Assembly: GCA_030619405.1 (NCBI GenBank)
Contig: JAUXBK010000055.1
Coordinates: 1 to 12,041, forward strand
DNA: 12,041 nucleotides
Origin: Sedimenticola sp.
GTDB taxonomy: Bacteria; Pseudomonadota; Gammaproteobacteria; Chromatiales; Chromatiaceae
Direction of reading: 5' to 3'
Shown here: positions 1 through 7,105 of the stretch, piece after piece
Numbering within the stretch: position 1 is the first letter of the stretch
How the letters are laid out: every line of letters starts with the position of its first letter
Position numbers and translations under genes: made by a program
The notes under the pieces: model-generated
What the model was told of the DNA's origin: nothing
What the model saw: the letters and a program-made list of their open reading frames with translations, nothing else
Databases searched by the model: none

Positions 1-64
1 GTCTTCAAGGCGCGCCAAGGGGCGCATACTCGTTGTATGTAACCCTTGGCGCAACACCGAAGAC
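1..64. repeat. Long imperfect inverted repeat (hairpin-forming element) at left edge
   Basis: GTCTTC at 1-6 pairs with GAAGAC at 59-64. GCGCCAAGGG at 12-21 pairs perfectly with CCCTTGGCGC at 43-52, and CATAC at 25-29 pairs with GTATG at 35-39. The stretch can therefore fold into one long interrupted hairpin or cruciform. The 9-mer CAAGGCGCG occurs at 6-14 and again at 80-88, just outside the structure. No reading frame explains it. It looks like a dispersed intergenic repeat or REP/MITE-like unit upstream of the first gene. It may extend past the window's left edge. Confidence 0.7.
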
Positions 65-142
65 GGAGCCATAGACAAGCAAGGCGCGTAATTTAATCTT
101 TTCCAAGCCCCTTAGTGGTCATAGCCAGAGGAGGAGCTGTTT

Positions 143-922
143 ATGCTTGAAAAAATAAAATGCCTGATTCCCGTTTTAGTGACCGGGCTCTGTTTTGCGG
201 TGGCCACCCACGCAGGGACCCCTTCTCCCGTCACCGAGTACTCCGCAGATATCTATCAAAAGATGCCCCAGGGCACCGAGGTCACCGGACGGGTCTATGT
301 GGGCAAGAGCGGTATGCGAACCGACATGGACCGGGATGGGGAAAAAGTCATCCAGCTGATAGATACCCAAAACAAGATCTCACGCATACTCTACCCGGCC
401 CAGCGCAGTTATATGGAATTTCCTTCGGGACCAGCGATGCAGACGACATCTGATCAGGGGGGGGAAGTAAATCCCTGCAAGATGTTGCCGGGTGCCCAGT
501 GCAGAAAACTGGGGGAAGAGAAGATGAATGGCCGGCCGACGGTGAAGTGGGAGATCTCTTTCAGTCAGCAGGGTAAGCAGATCAAGGGCACCCAGTGGAT
601 CGACCAGGAACGGGGTATGGTGGTGCGCCAGGAGATGCCGAATGGGCAACGCTCAGAACTCAAGCTGCTCGGCACAGAGGAGTTGAGCGGCCGGAAGGTG
701 GAAAAGTGGGAAGTGGACATGTATCAGGGGGGTAACCGGCAGCGTTCTTTCCGCTGGTACGACCCTGCCCTCAACCTTGTCGTCCGGGAGGTAATGCCCG
801 GCGGTTATGTGCGGGAGATGCGCAACATCCAGGTTGGATCACAGGATCCCGCGCTGTTCCAGGTTCCACCGGGATTCAAGAAGGTGGATCCCCGGCATGG
901 AGGGGATGGTCAGTCGCGCTGA
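143..922 (+). CDS. Secreted protein of the DUF4412 / LolA-like type with an internal duplication
   Basis: This 259-residue protein is probably exported to the periplasm. Residues 1-24 form a signal peptide: a basic start (EKIK), a hydrophobic core, and an ATHAG end suggesting cleavage near residue 24. The mature part resembles DUF4412 or outer-membrane-lipoprotein-sorting-like beta-rich proteins, but I recognise this only by general character. Residues 128-176 and 181-229 form an ungapped internal repeat with 16 identities in 49 positions, sharing KWE, WxD, VVR and MPxG. Cys112 and Cys120 could form a disulfide. The start is supported by AGGAGG at 129-134, eight bases before the ATG. It is the first of four same-strand genes, 45 bases ahead of the ParA gene. 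Function unknown; it may bind a lipid or a small hydrophobic ligand if the family guess holds. Confidence 0.8.
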   Translation: MLEKIKCLIPVLVTGLCFAVATHAGTPSPVTEYSADIYQKMPQGTEVTGRVYVGKSGMRTDMDRDGEKVIQLIDTQNKISRILYPAQRSYMEFPSGPAMQTTSDQGGEVNPCKMLPGAQCRKLGEEKMNGRPTVKWEISFSQQGKQIKGTQWIDQERGMVVRQEMPNGQRSELKLLGTEELSGRKVEKWEVDMYQGGNRQRSFRWYDPALNLVVREVMPGGYVREMRNIQVGSQDPALFQVPPGFKKVDPRHGGDGQSR

Positions 923-967
923 GTAGCTATAATTCGTTGGATACAAAAACAAGAAGGGGGCGGTATC

Positions 968-1609
968 ATGATTACGGTGGTTGGCAGTCTGAAGGGTGGA
1001 TCCGGTAAGAGTACGGTCACATTCAACCTTGCCATCTGGCTGACCATGGCGGAACTGGATGTCAAGGTGGTGGATCTGGATCCGCAGGCCACACTGCGGG
1101 ATGTCGCGGAAGTGAGAGAAGAGGAGGGGTACACGCCACTGATCTCGGTAAGGGGGAAGAAGGCGCTGGACGAAAAAGAGCTTCGCAAGGCGGACGAGAC
1201 CCTGATCGATATCGGCACCGCCGACCTGAAGTTGATGAAAAGGGCGATCCAGATAGCAGACCGGGTGTTGGTTCCTGTACCCCCCTCCCAGGCGGATATC
1301 TGGTCGACCCAGCGGTTCATTCAGTTCGCGGACTCTCTCGACACCCGGGAAGATCTGCAACTGCTGGCTTTCATCAACCGCGGGGACACCCACCATGCGG
1401 TTCGCGAGACGGATGAGGCGGCGGCGGCCCTGGTCTCTCTCCCCGGCATCCGGTTTTTAAGGCCCCGGCTTTGTCAGCGTACCATTTTCAGGCGCTCCTT
1501 CAGTGAAGGACTGGCCGTCTTCGAATTGAATGCAAAGTCGAAGGGAACCGAAGAGTTCAATGCACTTTGCGCCAGGCTCTATCCCGATCTGGTCGGGAAA
1601 AAGAGCTGA
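968..1609 (+). CDS. Orphan ParA/MinD-family ATPase
   Basis: A 213-residue P-loop ATPase of the ParA/MinD (SIMIBI) class, which typically positions cargo on the nucleoid or membrane through ATP-dependent dimerisation. The deviant Walker A motif KGGSGKST is at residues 9-16 and includes the signature lysine K9. Walker A' is DLDPQ at 36-40. Walker B is LIDIGT at 79-84, with IGT where TPG or APP is usual. A PVPPSQAD segment (103-110) and an RRSFSEGLAVFEL end (175-187) are typical of the family. There is no ParB gene or obvious parS cluster nearby, and the gene lies among envelope proteins. It is therefore more likely a cargo- or complex-positioning ATPase than a chromosome or plasmid partition protein. 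A purine-rich AAGAAGGGGG at 951-960 supports the ATG start. Confidence 0.9.
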   Translation: MITVVGSLKGGSGKSTVTFNLAIWLTMAELDVKVVDLDPQATLRDVAEVREEEGYTPLISVRGKKALDEKELRKADETLIDIGTADLKLMKRAIQIADRVLVPVPPSQADIWSTQRFIQFADSLDTREDLQLLAFINRGDTHHAVRETDEAAAALVSLPGIRFLRPRLCQRTIFRRSFSEGLAVFELNAKSKGTEEFNALCARLYPDLVGKKS

Positions 1610-1616
1610 TCCCGCA

Positions 1617-1677
1617 CTAGGAGCCTGTCCGAGAATAGGAAACCTACTGCGGCTTCTATTCTCGAACAGGCTCCTAG
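1617..1677. repeat. 22-bp inverted repeat, MITE-like or hairpin element
   Basis: The arms at 1617-1638 and 1656-1677 are complementary at 21 of 22 positions, around a 17-base loop. The outer ends read CTAGGAGCCTGT and ACAGGCTCCTAG. The element sits 7 bases after the ParA stop codon. It could act as a transcription terminator or mRNA-stabilising stem, but there is no T-run. The long near-perfect arms look more like transposon-type terminal repeats without an internal gene. It splits the ParA gene from the DUF302 gene. Confidence 0.75.
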
Positions 1678-1749
1678 CCACCGAGGTGGATTGGGCGGCG
1701 AATGATCCCGGAGAGAAGGGGCGAATGTTTGATCAGAGGAGGTTGAAAG

Positions 1750-2328
1750 ATGGGTTTTATACGTAATCTGTTCGCATTGGTTGGTCTGCTGGCGGTCATT
1801 GCCGGTGGTGCGGTGTATATGAAGATGGAGGCAGCGGTCTCCGAGTTCGATCCGGGTGCCCCTGCAGTCTACTGGGAAATGGCACAGGATATACTGAAAT
1901 ATGGTAACGCCGTGGAGGCTACGGTCTGGAAGATGGAGGTGGCGGAAGGGCTGTCGGCAGACGAAGTGGAGGAGACCATGAAGTTCGTGGCCAACGAACA
2001 TAATATCGCCAATGTCGGTGAGTTGCCACTCTCCAAGGACGTTGAGGCCAAGATAGGGGGTAAATACCGCTATGTGAAGATCTTCATGTTCTGTAACTCT
2101 CTGACTGCCAGGCTGATGCTGGATTATAACGATGCCTATTCCGCCTATCTTCCCTGCCGTATCAGCATGGTGGAGGATCCGGATGGAAAGCTCTGGCTCT
2201 ACAGCCTCAATATGGATCTCATGATCTATGGGGGACGTCCTCTGCCCGAGGAGTTGAAGGCGGAGGCGCTGAATGTCAAAACAGTCATACTCGATATCAT
2301 GCAGCGGGGAGCGGAAGGGGATTTTTAG
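1750..2328 (+). CDS. Membrane-anchored DUF302 domain protein
   Basis: A 192-residue protein with an N-terminal membrane segment at about residues 5-24, which could also be an uncleaved signal anchor. A DUF302-like domain follows at about residues 75-160. The domain call rests on the pattern around YRYVKIFMFCNSLTA, AYLPCRISMVED and the final WLYSLNMDLMI strand. DUF302 proteins are small alpha/beta proteins of unsettled function, often encoded near sulfur or redox genes. Cys115 and Cys136 are candidate metal or disulfide residues. AGGAGG at 1737-1742, seven bases before the ATG, fixes the start. The last base of the TAG stop is also the first base of the inverted-repeat element that follows, so insertion of that element may have set the present C-terminus. 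Confidence 0.8.
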   Translation: MGFIRNLFALVGLLAVIAGGAVYMKMEAAVSEFDPGAPAVYWEMAQDILKYGNAVEATVWKMEVAEGLSADEVEETMKFVANEHNIANVGELPLSKDVEAKIGGKYRYVKIFMFCNSLTARLMLDYNDAYSAYLPCRISMVEDPDGKLWLYSLNMDLMIYGGRPLPEELKAEALNVKTVILDIMQRGAEGDF

Positions 2329-2473
2329 TAACTTCTCAATAAGTTCAGGCAAGAATCTTAAATGTAGGGTGTATCAAGCGGAGCGGATACACCAGGTTAC
2401 GAAGCGTTGGTGGATCCGTCGCTGCGCTCCTTGATCCACCCTACCCGTTTGCCCCAGGATATTGAGAAGTTAC
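2328..2473. mobile_element. MITE-like element: 14-bp terminal inverted repeats enclosing two hairpins
   Basis: GTAACTTCTCAATA at 2328-2341 is exactly inverted at 2460-2473. Inside, GTAGGGTG (2364-2371) is inverted at 2437-2444 and encloses two hairpins. One has GGTGTATC at 2368-2375 pairing with 2386-2393. The other has GGTGGATC at 2409-2416 pairing with 2433-2440. The inner unit resembles the widespread proteobacterial intergenic repeat of the form TAGGGTGGAT...ATCCACCCTA (recalled from general familiarity). No transposase is encoded, so any movement would be non-autonomous. It forms most of the first half of the 321-base spacer between the DUF302 gene and the next gene. Confidence 0.7.
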
Positions 2474-2649
2474 GAATTTTAATCCAGAGCCACTGAATAA
2501 GAAAAAAAACAAGTAAAAACAATTAGTAAGCAATCGGATTGAAATAATTCTACTATTGTTAGCATAGAAATATATGATAGGCTTGGAAGCCAGCGTGTAA
2601 CTGAATCAAACGACCCGGTAAATTTTCCGGGCTGAGGGTCGGCAAAAAA
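2474..2649 (+). promoter_or_regulatory. AT-rich leader with two potential hairpins before the coiled-coil gene
   Basis: The rest of the 2329-2649 spacer is clearly more AT-rich than its surroundings and has no gene. TATGAT at 2573-2578 is a possible -10 box, but no good -35 box is placed for it. A small palindrome GGCTTGGAAGCC lies at 2580-2591. Further on, CGACCC (2611-2616) can pair with GGGTCG (2636-2641), covering the Shine-Dalgarno-like GAGGG at 2634-2638. Alternatively CCCGG (2614-2618) can pair with CCGGG (2627-2631), leaving GAGGG free. The two folds exclude each other. A translational control role is inference; no known riboswitch class is recognised. Confidence 0.4.
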
Positions 2650-3156
2650 ATGGTCGAACAGCAGCAACCACCCCAACAGATATCGGAGCAGGAGAAGAGG
2701 GACTACTCCTTGGACCGACTCTCAGAGGCGTTCGAGACCAGTGCTCGGCGGTGGGAACTGATCGTCTATCCCTCGCTTTTCGCATTCATCATTCTGGCGG
2801 GTTATGGGTTCTTTCTGATCTACAGTCTGGCAACAGATGTTCATTATCTGGCCATCAGTGTGGATTCCAATATGACCGTGCTGGCCAGTAACATGCAGAG
2901 TGTATCGGACAACATGACTCATATGACTGCCAACATCAAAATCATGGCGACCAATCTTACGGATATCAACCGGAAGGTGGGTACCCTCGAGCCGATGTTG
3001 ACCAGCATCAACTCCATGGATCAGTCTATGGGTTCCATGGAACGGTCGATTCAGTCCATTACTGTGTCGACCCACAACATGCGTAGCGACATGGCGATCA
3101 TGAACCAGAATGTCTCCCGACCCATGTCGTTCATGAACACCTTTCTGCCCTGGTAA
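2650..3156 (+). CDS. Single-pass membrane protein with Met-rich coiled coil, unknown function
   Basis: I do not recognise a named family. The 168-residue protein has a hydrophilic, Gln/Glu-rich cytoplasmic N-terminus (1-35) and one strong membrane helix at about 36-60. A long, probably periplasmic, helical region (65-155) follows, with regularly spaced Met, Ile and Leu as in a coiled coil. This region is rich in methionine (14 Met between residues 75 and 162) and asparagine. The protein ends with SRPMSFMNTFLPW, whose aromatic/proline end looks like a conserved terminal motif. It may oligomerise in the membrane or act as an anchor for a partner; the upstream ParA is a candidate. Met-rich helices could also bind copper, but no MxxM cluster is convincing. 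The start has a weak GAGGG site 11 bases upstream. The gene ends 7 bases from the convergent fimX-like gene. Confidence 0.75.
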   Translation: MVEQQQPPQQISEQEKRDYSLDRLSEAFETSARRWELIVYPSLFAFIILAGYGFFLIYSLATDVHYLAISVDSNMTVLASNMQSVSDNMTHMTANIKIMATNLTDINRKVGTLEPMLTSINSMDQSMGSMERSIQSITVSTHNMRSDMAIMNQNVSRPMSFMNTFLPW

Positions 3157-3163
3157 GGGCGGG

Positions 3164-5239
3164 TCAGAATTCGTAAAAGATACTCTCGGATGGCTCCTGC
3201 ACGAAATACCCTTGGATATAGTCCACGCCCACGTTCCACAGGATAGCCATGCAGTTAGCGTCCTCCACGCCCATGGCAACGGATCGGGTCTCGTGGGTAT
3301 GGACCTGTTCATTCAGCTCTGACAGATGGTCCTGTTTTTCCTGGCTCTTTGACAGTCCCTCGATCAGAGAAGGATCATATTTGACATAGTCGATGGGCAG
3401 GTGTTTCAACAGCGCCTCGGATCTGTCGCTGGTGCCATACTGGTCGATGGCAAGCAGGCATTTTATCTTTTTCAATCCTTCCAGAAGTGCTTTGGCCTGT
3501 CTCAGATGGGCGCGGATATCCTCGCTGCGGATCTGGAAGGTCAGCCAGGCCCCCTTGGCATTTTCCTCTCTCAGTCGATCACAAATCCAGAGCAGGAGGT
3601 TTTCGTCTTTCAGGGCGGCGGCCGAAAGAGTGACGAAGAAGCTTATCTTGCGCCCCTGTTTCCTCTGGACCACGAGTCCCCGGATGGCGTGCAATATCAC
3701 CCAGCGGTCGATCTCGAGCATCTGACCGCTCTGTTCCGCAACTTTCATGAAATATTCGGGGAGAATCTCCTCATCGTTGTTGTCGATCAGGCGGGTCAGA
3801 ACGGCGTAGGTCTCCCGGCTCTCTCCCTGCAGGCTGACAATGGGCTGGTAGACGAGACGGAATCGGTCATTTTCCAGCGCATGTTGAATCAACTGATTCA
3901 GACTGGCCTCGTTACCCGCTTCTTCCGAGCCAGGCTGCATTGCCTGCTCATCATAGAACGAAGTGTTGTTCCTGCTCTCACCCCGAGCTTTTTCACAGGC
4001 ATGGTAGGCGTGATTCACCGCCTCCTGCCCATTTGAGGTATCACTATTCAGGCGGGTGATGCCGATGCTGCAGGTTTGATCCAGCACCCCGGCTTCAGCA
4101 GAGAAATCGTGCTCTTGAACCCGATGATGTATGGTTTTCGAAAGGGCTACAGCTTCAGCGGCGCTGCCGCCCTTGAGGAGCATGGTAAAAGTATGATCAC
4201 CGAAGCGTGCCAGCAGCGTTCTGTCCTCGGCGATCCCTTTCAGTATCGCTGCAAACCCCTTCAGGAAGATATCACTGGCCGCGATACCGGTGCTCGATCG
4301 AATCTGCTGAAAGTCATCGATGACGATGTAAAACAGCCAGTCTTTCTCTTTTGAGCCACCTTTTGCGACGATAGCTTCGTTGATCTGTGCAAAGAAATGC
4401 TGGCGATTCGAGAGGCCGGTCTGTGGGTCTTGATTGCTGATCTGATCGAGTTTCTGCTTCAGGTGCGCATCTTGTTGTGTTGTATCTCTGATAGTGATCT
4501 GAGTACAGGACTCGCCATCGATGCTGGCGGCAGAGAACTCCAGCAGGGCGTCGAATGTCTCCCCTCCACTGTGCTGACAGCGTACTTCGAGCTGTGATTG
4601 CCCCGCCTCCTCAGTGCGCAAGAATCCCTTGAACTTGTTGTGATCATCTGCTGCGATCATATCGAGTATTGGGAGTCCCTCGAGAGCCTCCATATCCTGG
4701 TGTCCGAACATCTCCAGGTAGGCCGGGTTGGCGAGAATATGCATCCCTTCATGAATATAGGCGATGGCGTCACGGGAGTTATTGATCAGGGTGGCACAGC
4801 GGGCCTCTGTTTCACGCAGCGCGGCCAGGGTCCGTTTCAACTCCCGACGCACCAGAAGATCGTTGAATTCCCGCTTCACTACCAGCTGCATGTGATCCGG
4901 GTCTTCAGTCGCCACCACGTCTCTGGCTCCGGCCCGTAAGGCCTGGAGCAGTATTTCCGGTTCCTGATCCTGATATATCACGATCAGCGGTATCTCGGGG
5001 CAACTACTCAGGCACAGGTTGATCTTTGCGTTGAAGTCAGCCTTTTCGGTATCCGCCGAGCAGAGTATGAGATCGAGGTTGGGGTCGGCCAGCGCATCGG
5101 TGAGCGGCTTTCCCTTATCCACTTGCCTGGGGTGTACTGCGATCCCGGCATTTCTCAGAGTCGTGATATAGCTCTCAGCTGCGTCCAGCGATCGTTCAAT
5201 GATCAACAACTCAATCGCGTTTTCGTCACGGCTGCTCAT
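3164..5239 (-). CDS. fimX: FimX-like cyclic-di-GMP signalling protein (REC-like, PAS, degenerate GGDEF, degenerate EAL)
   Basis: The 691-residue length matches Pseudomonas FimX as I recall it. The order is a receiver-like domain (about 9-125), a PAS domain (about 145-255), GGDEF (about 265-430) and EAL (about 445-688). The GGDEF signature is replaced by GDHTF at 347-351, so cyclase activity is not expected. The EAL motif is AVL at 479-481, without the catalytic Glu, and DDFG is DQYG at 599-602. QPIV (465-468), YVKYD (618-622) and QGYFVQEP (676-683) are kept, so the EAL domain may still bind c-di-GMP as FimX does. FimX acts at the cell pole to promote type IV pilus assembly. The gene starts 6 bases after the stop of the PilZ-like gene, so the pair is probably co-transcribed and coupled; only a weak AAGG precedes the ATG. 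Orthology is inferred from architecture and neighbourhood. Confidence 0.8.
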   Translation of the reverse strand: MSSRDENAIELLIIERSLDAAESYITTLRNAGIAVHPRQVDKGKPLTDALADPNLDLILCSADTEKADFNAKINLCLSSCPEIPLIVIYQDQEPEILLQALRAGARDVVATEDPDHMQLVVKREFNDLLVRRELKRTLAALRETEARCATLINNSRDAIAYIHEGMHILANPAYLEMFGHQDMEALEGLPILDMIAADDHNKFKGFLRTEEAGQSQLEVRCQHSGGETFDALLEFSAASIDGESCTQITIRDTTQQDAHLKQKLDQISNQDPQTGLSNRQHFFAQINEAIVAKGGSKEKDWLFYIVIDDFQQIRSSTGIAASDIFLKGFAAILKGIAEDRTLLARFGDHTFTMLLKGGSAAEAVALSKTIHHRVQEHDFSAEAGVLDQTCSIGITRLNSDTSNGQEAVNHAYHACEKARGESRNNTSFYDEQAMQPGSEEAGNEASLNQLIQHALENDRFRLVYQPIVSLQGESRETYAVLTRLIDNNDEEILPEYFMKVAEQSGQMLEIDRWVILHAIRGLVVQRKQGRKISFFVTLSAAALKDENLLLWICDRLREENAKGAWLTFQIRSEDIRAHLRQAKALLEGLKKIKCLLAIDQYGTSDRSEALLKHLPIDYVKYDPSLIEGLSKSQEKQDHLSELNEQVHTHETRSVAMGVEDANCMAILWNVGVDYIQGYFVQEPSESIFYEF

Positions 5240-5245
5240 ACCTTG

Positions 5246-7105
5246 TCAGAGATCAGACCAGATGCTGTCAAAATCCGTCTCTTCCTCCTCCTCTGTCAAC
5301 ATAGGCTCCTGCGCTGTGTCATTTCCCTCAACGAACCGGAAGCGGGCGAAAGAACCGGCAATCTCTACCAGGCGGGTAAGTTGCAGTCGCCGGTCGGCGC
5401 CGCCAGATTTAACCAACACGCTATCACCCGGTTTGAACGGAAGCGTTGGTAGAATCAGCGTTGCGGGCTGGTCTGCCACTTCAAGCTCGGGTAGAAGCAG
5501 ACACTTCTGGCTCACGTCTGAAAAGAGATCCATATCTGCGAGCCTGGCTGTGGCGGCCCTGGAGGTAGGGGAGAGCATCTCCACACCTACGTGCAGCCCG
5601 ACTCCTGGCGTGTTCTTTATCCAACGGCTTACGCCAATCGAAAACTGGCTGCTGTTGGAAGCAGACTGAATACCCAGTACTTCCCCGACTTTTATTCCGG
5701 GGATGCCCTGACCACGCCATTGGATGCAGTACCCCCCGGCACTCTCATTGAGTGTCTTCACCGTGAACGTTTCTGACAAGAGGTCCTGTTTCCCTTCGTT
5801 CCACGCCGGAGTGAACTGCTCGCCGAAGTCCGGTGCGTCCACGTCACTGGCAAGGATCGCTTTTTCTTTCTCCCCCTGACGGATAGGAACCAGGTCGTAG
5901 TGCGCCGATTCACCGGAAGAGTAGAGCAGGGTGTTGATCAGTGGTCGGGTCTGTGGTGGTTCAAACCAATCCATTTCCGGGTCGGCTGTCTCTTCTTGTT
6001 CCTGTTCCTGTCTGGTTATCGGCTCATTGTCACCAACACTCAACATGGCATGGATCGTCGACAGGCCGACCACGTTGTTCAGCTCAAGGTTGAGAGATGT
6101 CCGTGCGAATTTCCTTTTGTGAGTCGATCGGAATACCAGAATCAGCTTTCGTAACAGGTGTTTTGCCGTTTGCCCACTGATAGCCATAGCGTCCGAATGG
6201 ATGGAATCTGACGGCAGGTCATTATAATGATCCTTCAAAGTCTCGATCAATCTACCCGTGTCGAGTAGACGGCAGTTGCTGTCCATGTCTTCACGCTGAA
6301 GACCCGAATGAGCGGGAGGCGTGTCACTTGCAAGCCTGGCGACAAACAGGTTTTTACTGCCCAGGGTGTTCTGACGTTTCGGAAGGCTCAATTTTACCCG
6401 TTTACTCCAGGCGGGCAACTGCAGAAAGACGTGCTCGATCTCCCGTTGACGGAGATGGTAAGGACCGCTGATGGAAAAGAGCAGGGCCTGAAGGTAGATG
6501 TTGGAAATCGTGCCGCTGGCCCCGTCGGTTTCACCATCCTTGACCGGGATTTCATGAAACTGCCTTTTTTCGGCATAGGCATACAGTTGATGGATCTCTT
6601 CCCAGGTATGGCGAGGGTAAGGGTCGTAGACGATGGCAGACTGGTAGAGTACCCAGAGAAGGCTGCGCATAGCCCTGTGGATGGCGATCACCAGCAGTTT
6701 TCTGTCGATTCTGGTGGAAGGGTGGGCAAGCAGGTTTTCGATGAAGACCTTATAGGCCAGGGCCAGTTCGGAATAGAGTTCCCGGTTGAGTACGGCCACT
6801 TTCCGGTTCTTGGCAGAAAGCGGGAACGCCGCATCGAAATAGTATCGTCTCAGATTATCGGAGATATACCCGATGGGGCGTCGGAACAACTCGGCAACCT
6901 TGATCCGTACTGGCAGCGGAATATCGAGACGATTGAATTCCACCACGGTCTTGAACAGTTGCCGTGACGTCTCGCCCAGATTCGCCATCGGCAGGGCGGA
7001 AACCCACGCGTCGACCTGCTCGGGCCGGATCAGGATGGAGTCTTCCGGTGCAACGGTGCGCTCTGGCGTGTGGAGATGGAGGCTGTGCTGTCGTTCCATA
7101 GCCAT
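5246..7105 (-). CDS. Large PilZ-like cyclic-di-GMP receptor-type protein, partner of the FimX-like protein
   Basis: A 619-residue soluble protein with no signal peptide or membrane helix. The N-terminal half (about 20-240) is alpha-helical and unfamiliar. A first PilZ-like cue is the basic RKFAR (331-335) followed by VVGLSTIH (345-352), which fits the first half of the RxxxR...DxSxxG pattern. A second cue, NESAGG (453-458), fits [DN]xSxxG and is followed by the beta-rich IGVSRWIK and GLHVGVEML strands usual in PilZ domains. The C-terminus is very acidic (EEEEET, 605-610). From memory, homologues sit next to fimX and psd in Pseudomonas (PA4958). Neighbourhood and length support a role in type IV pilus or c-di-GMP signalling. 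No Shine-Dalgarno site is visible before the first ATG or before Met3, so the start is uncertain by two codons. Confidence 0.7.
   Translation of the reverse strand: MAMERQHSLHLHTPERTVAPEDSILIRPEQVDAWVSALPMANLGETSRQLFKTVVEFNRLDIPLPVRIKVAELFRRPIGYISDNLRRYYFDAAFPLSAKNRKVAVLNRELYSELALAYKVFIENLLAHPSTRIDRKLLVIAIHRAMRSLLWVLYQSAIVYDPYPRHTWEEIHQLYAYAEKRQFHEIPVKDGETDGASGTISNIYLQALLFSISGPYHLRQREIEHVFLQLPAWSKRVKLSLPKRQNTLGSKNLFVARLASDTPPAHSGLQREDMDSNCRLLDTGRLIETLKDHYNDLPSDSIHSDAMAISGQTAKHLLRKLILVFRSTHKRKFARTSLNLELNNVVGLSTIHAMLSVGDNEPITRQEQEQEETADPEMDWFEPPQTRPLINTLLYSSGESAHYDLVPIRQGEKEKAILASDVDAPDFGEQFTPAWNEGKQDLLSETFTVKTLNESAGGYCIQWRGQGIPGIKVGEVLGIQSASNSSQFSIGVSRWIKNTPGVGLHVGVEMLSPTSRAATARLADMDLFSDVSQKCLLLPELEVADQPATLILPTLPFKPGDSVLVKSGGADRRLQLTRLVEIAGSFARFRFVEGNDTAQEPMLTEEEEETDFDSIWSDL

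Noticed and set aside
928..933. TATAAT just before the ParA gene
   Set aside because: No -35 element at the right distance; an internal promoter is possible but not supported.
1579..2352. 257-codon open frame on the - strand
   Set aside because: Antisense to the DUF302 gene and running through the inverted-repeat element; no motifs.
3401..4036. 211-codon open frame on the + strand
   Set aside because: Antisense shadow of the fimX-like gene, with no family resemblance.
6308..6967. 219-codon open frame on the + strand
   Set aside because: It is antisense to the PilZ-like gene, which has domain motifs and context; the frame has no recognisable product.
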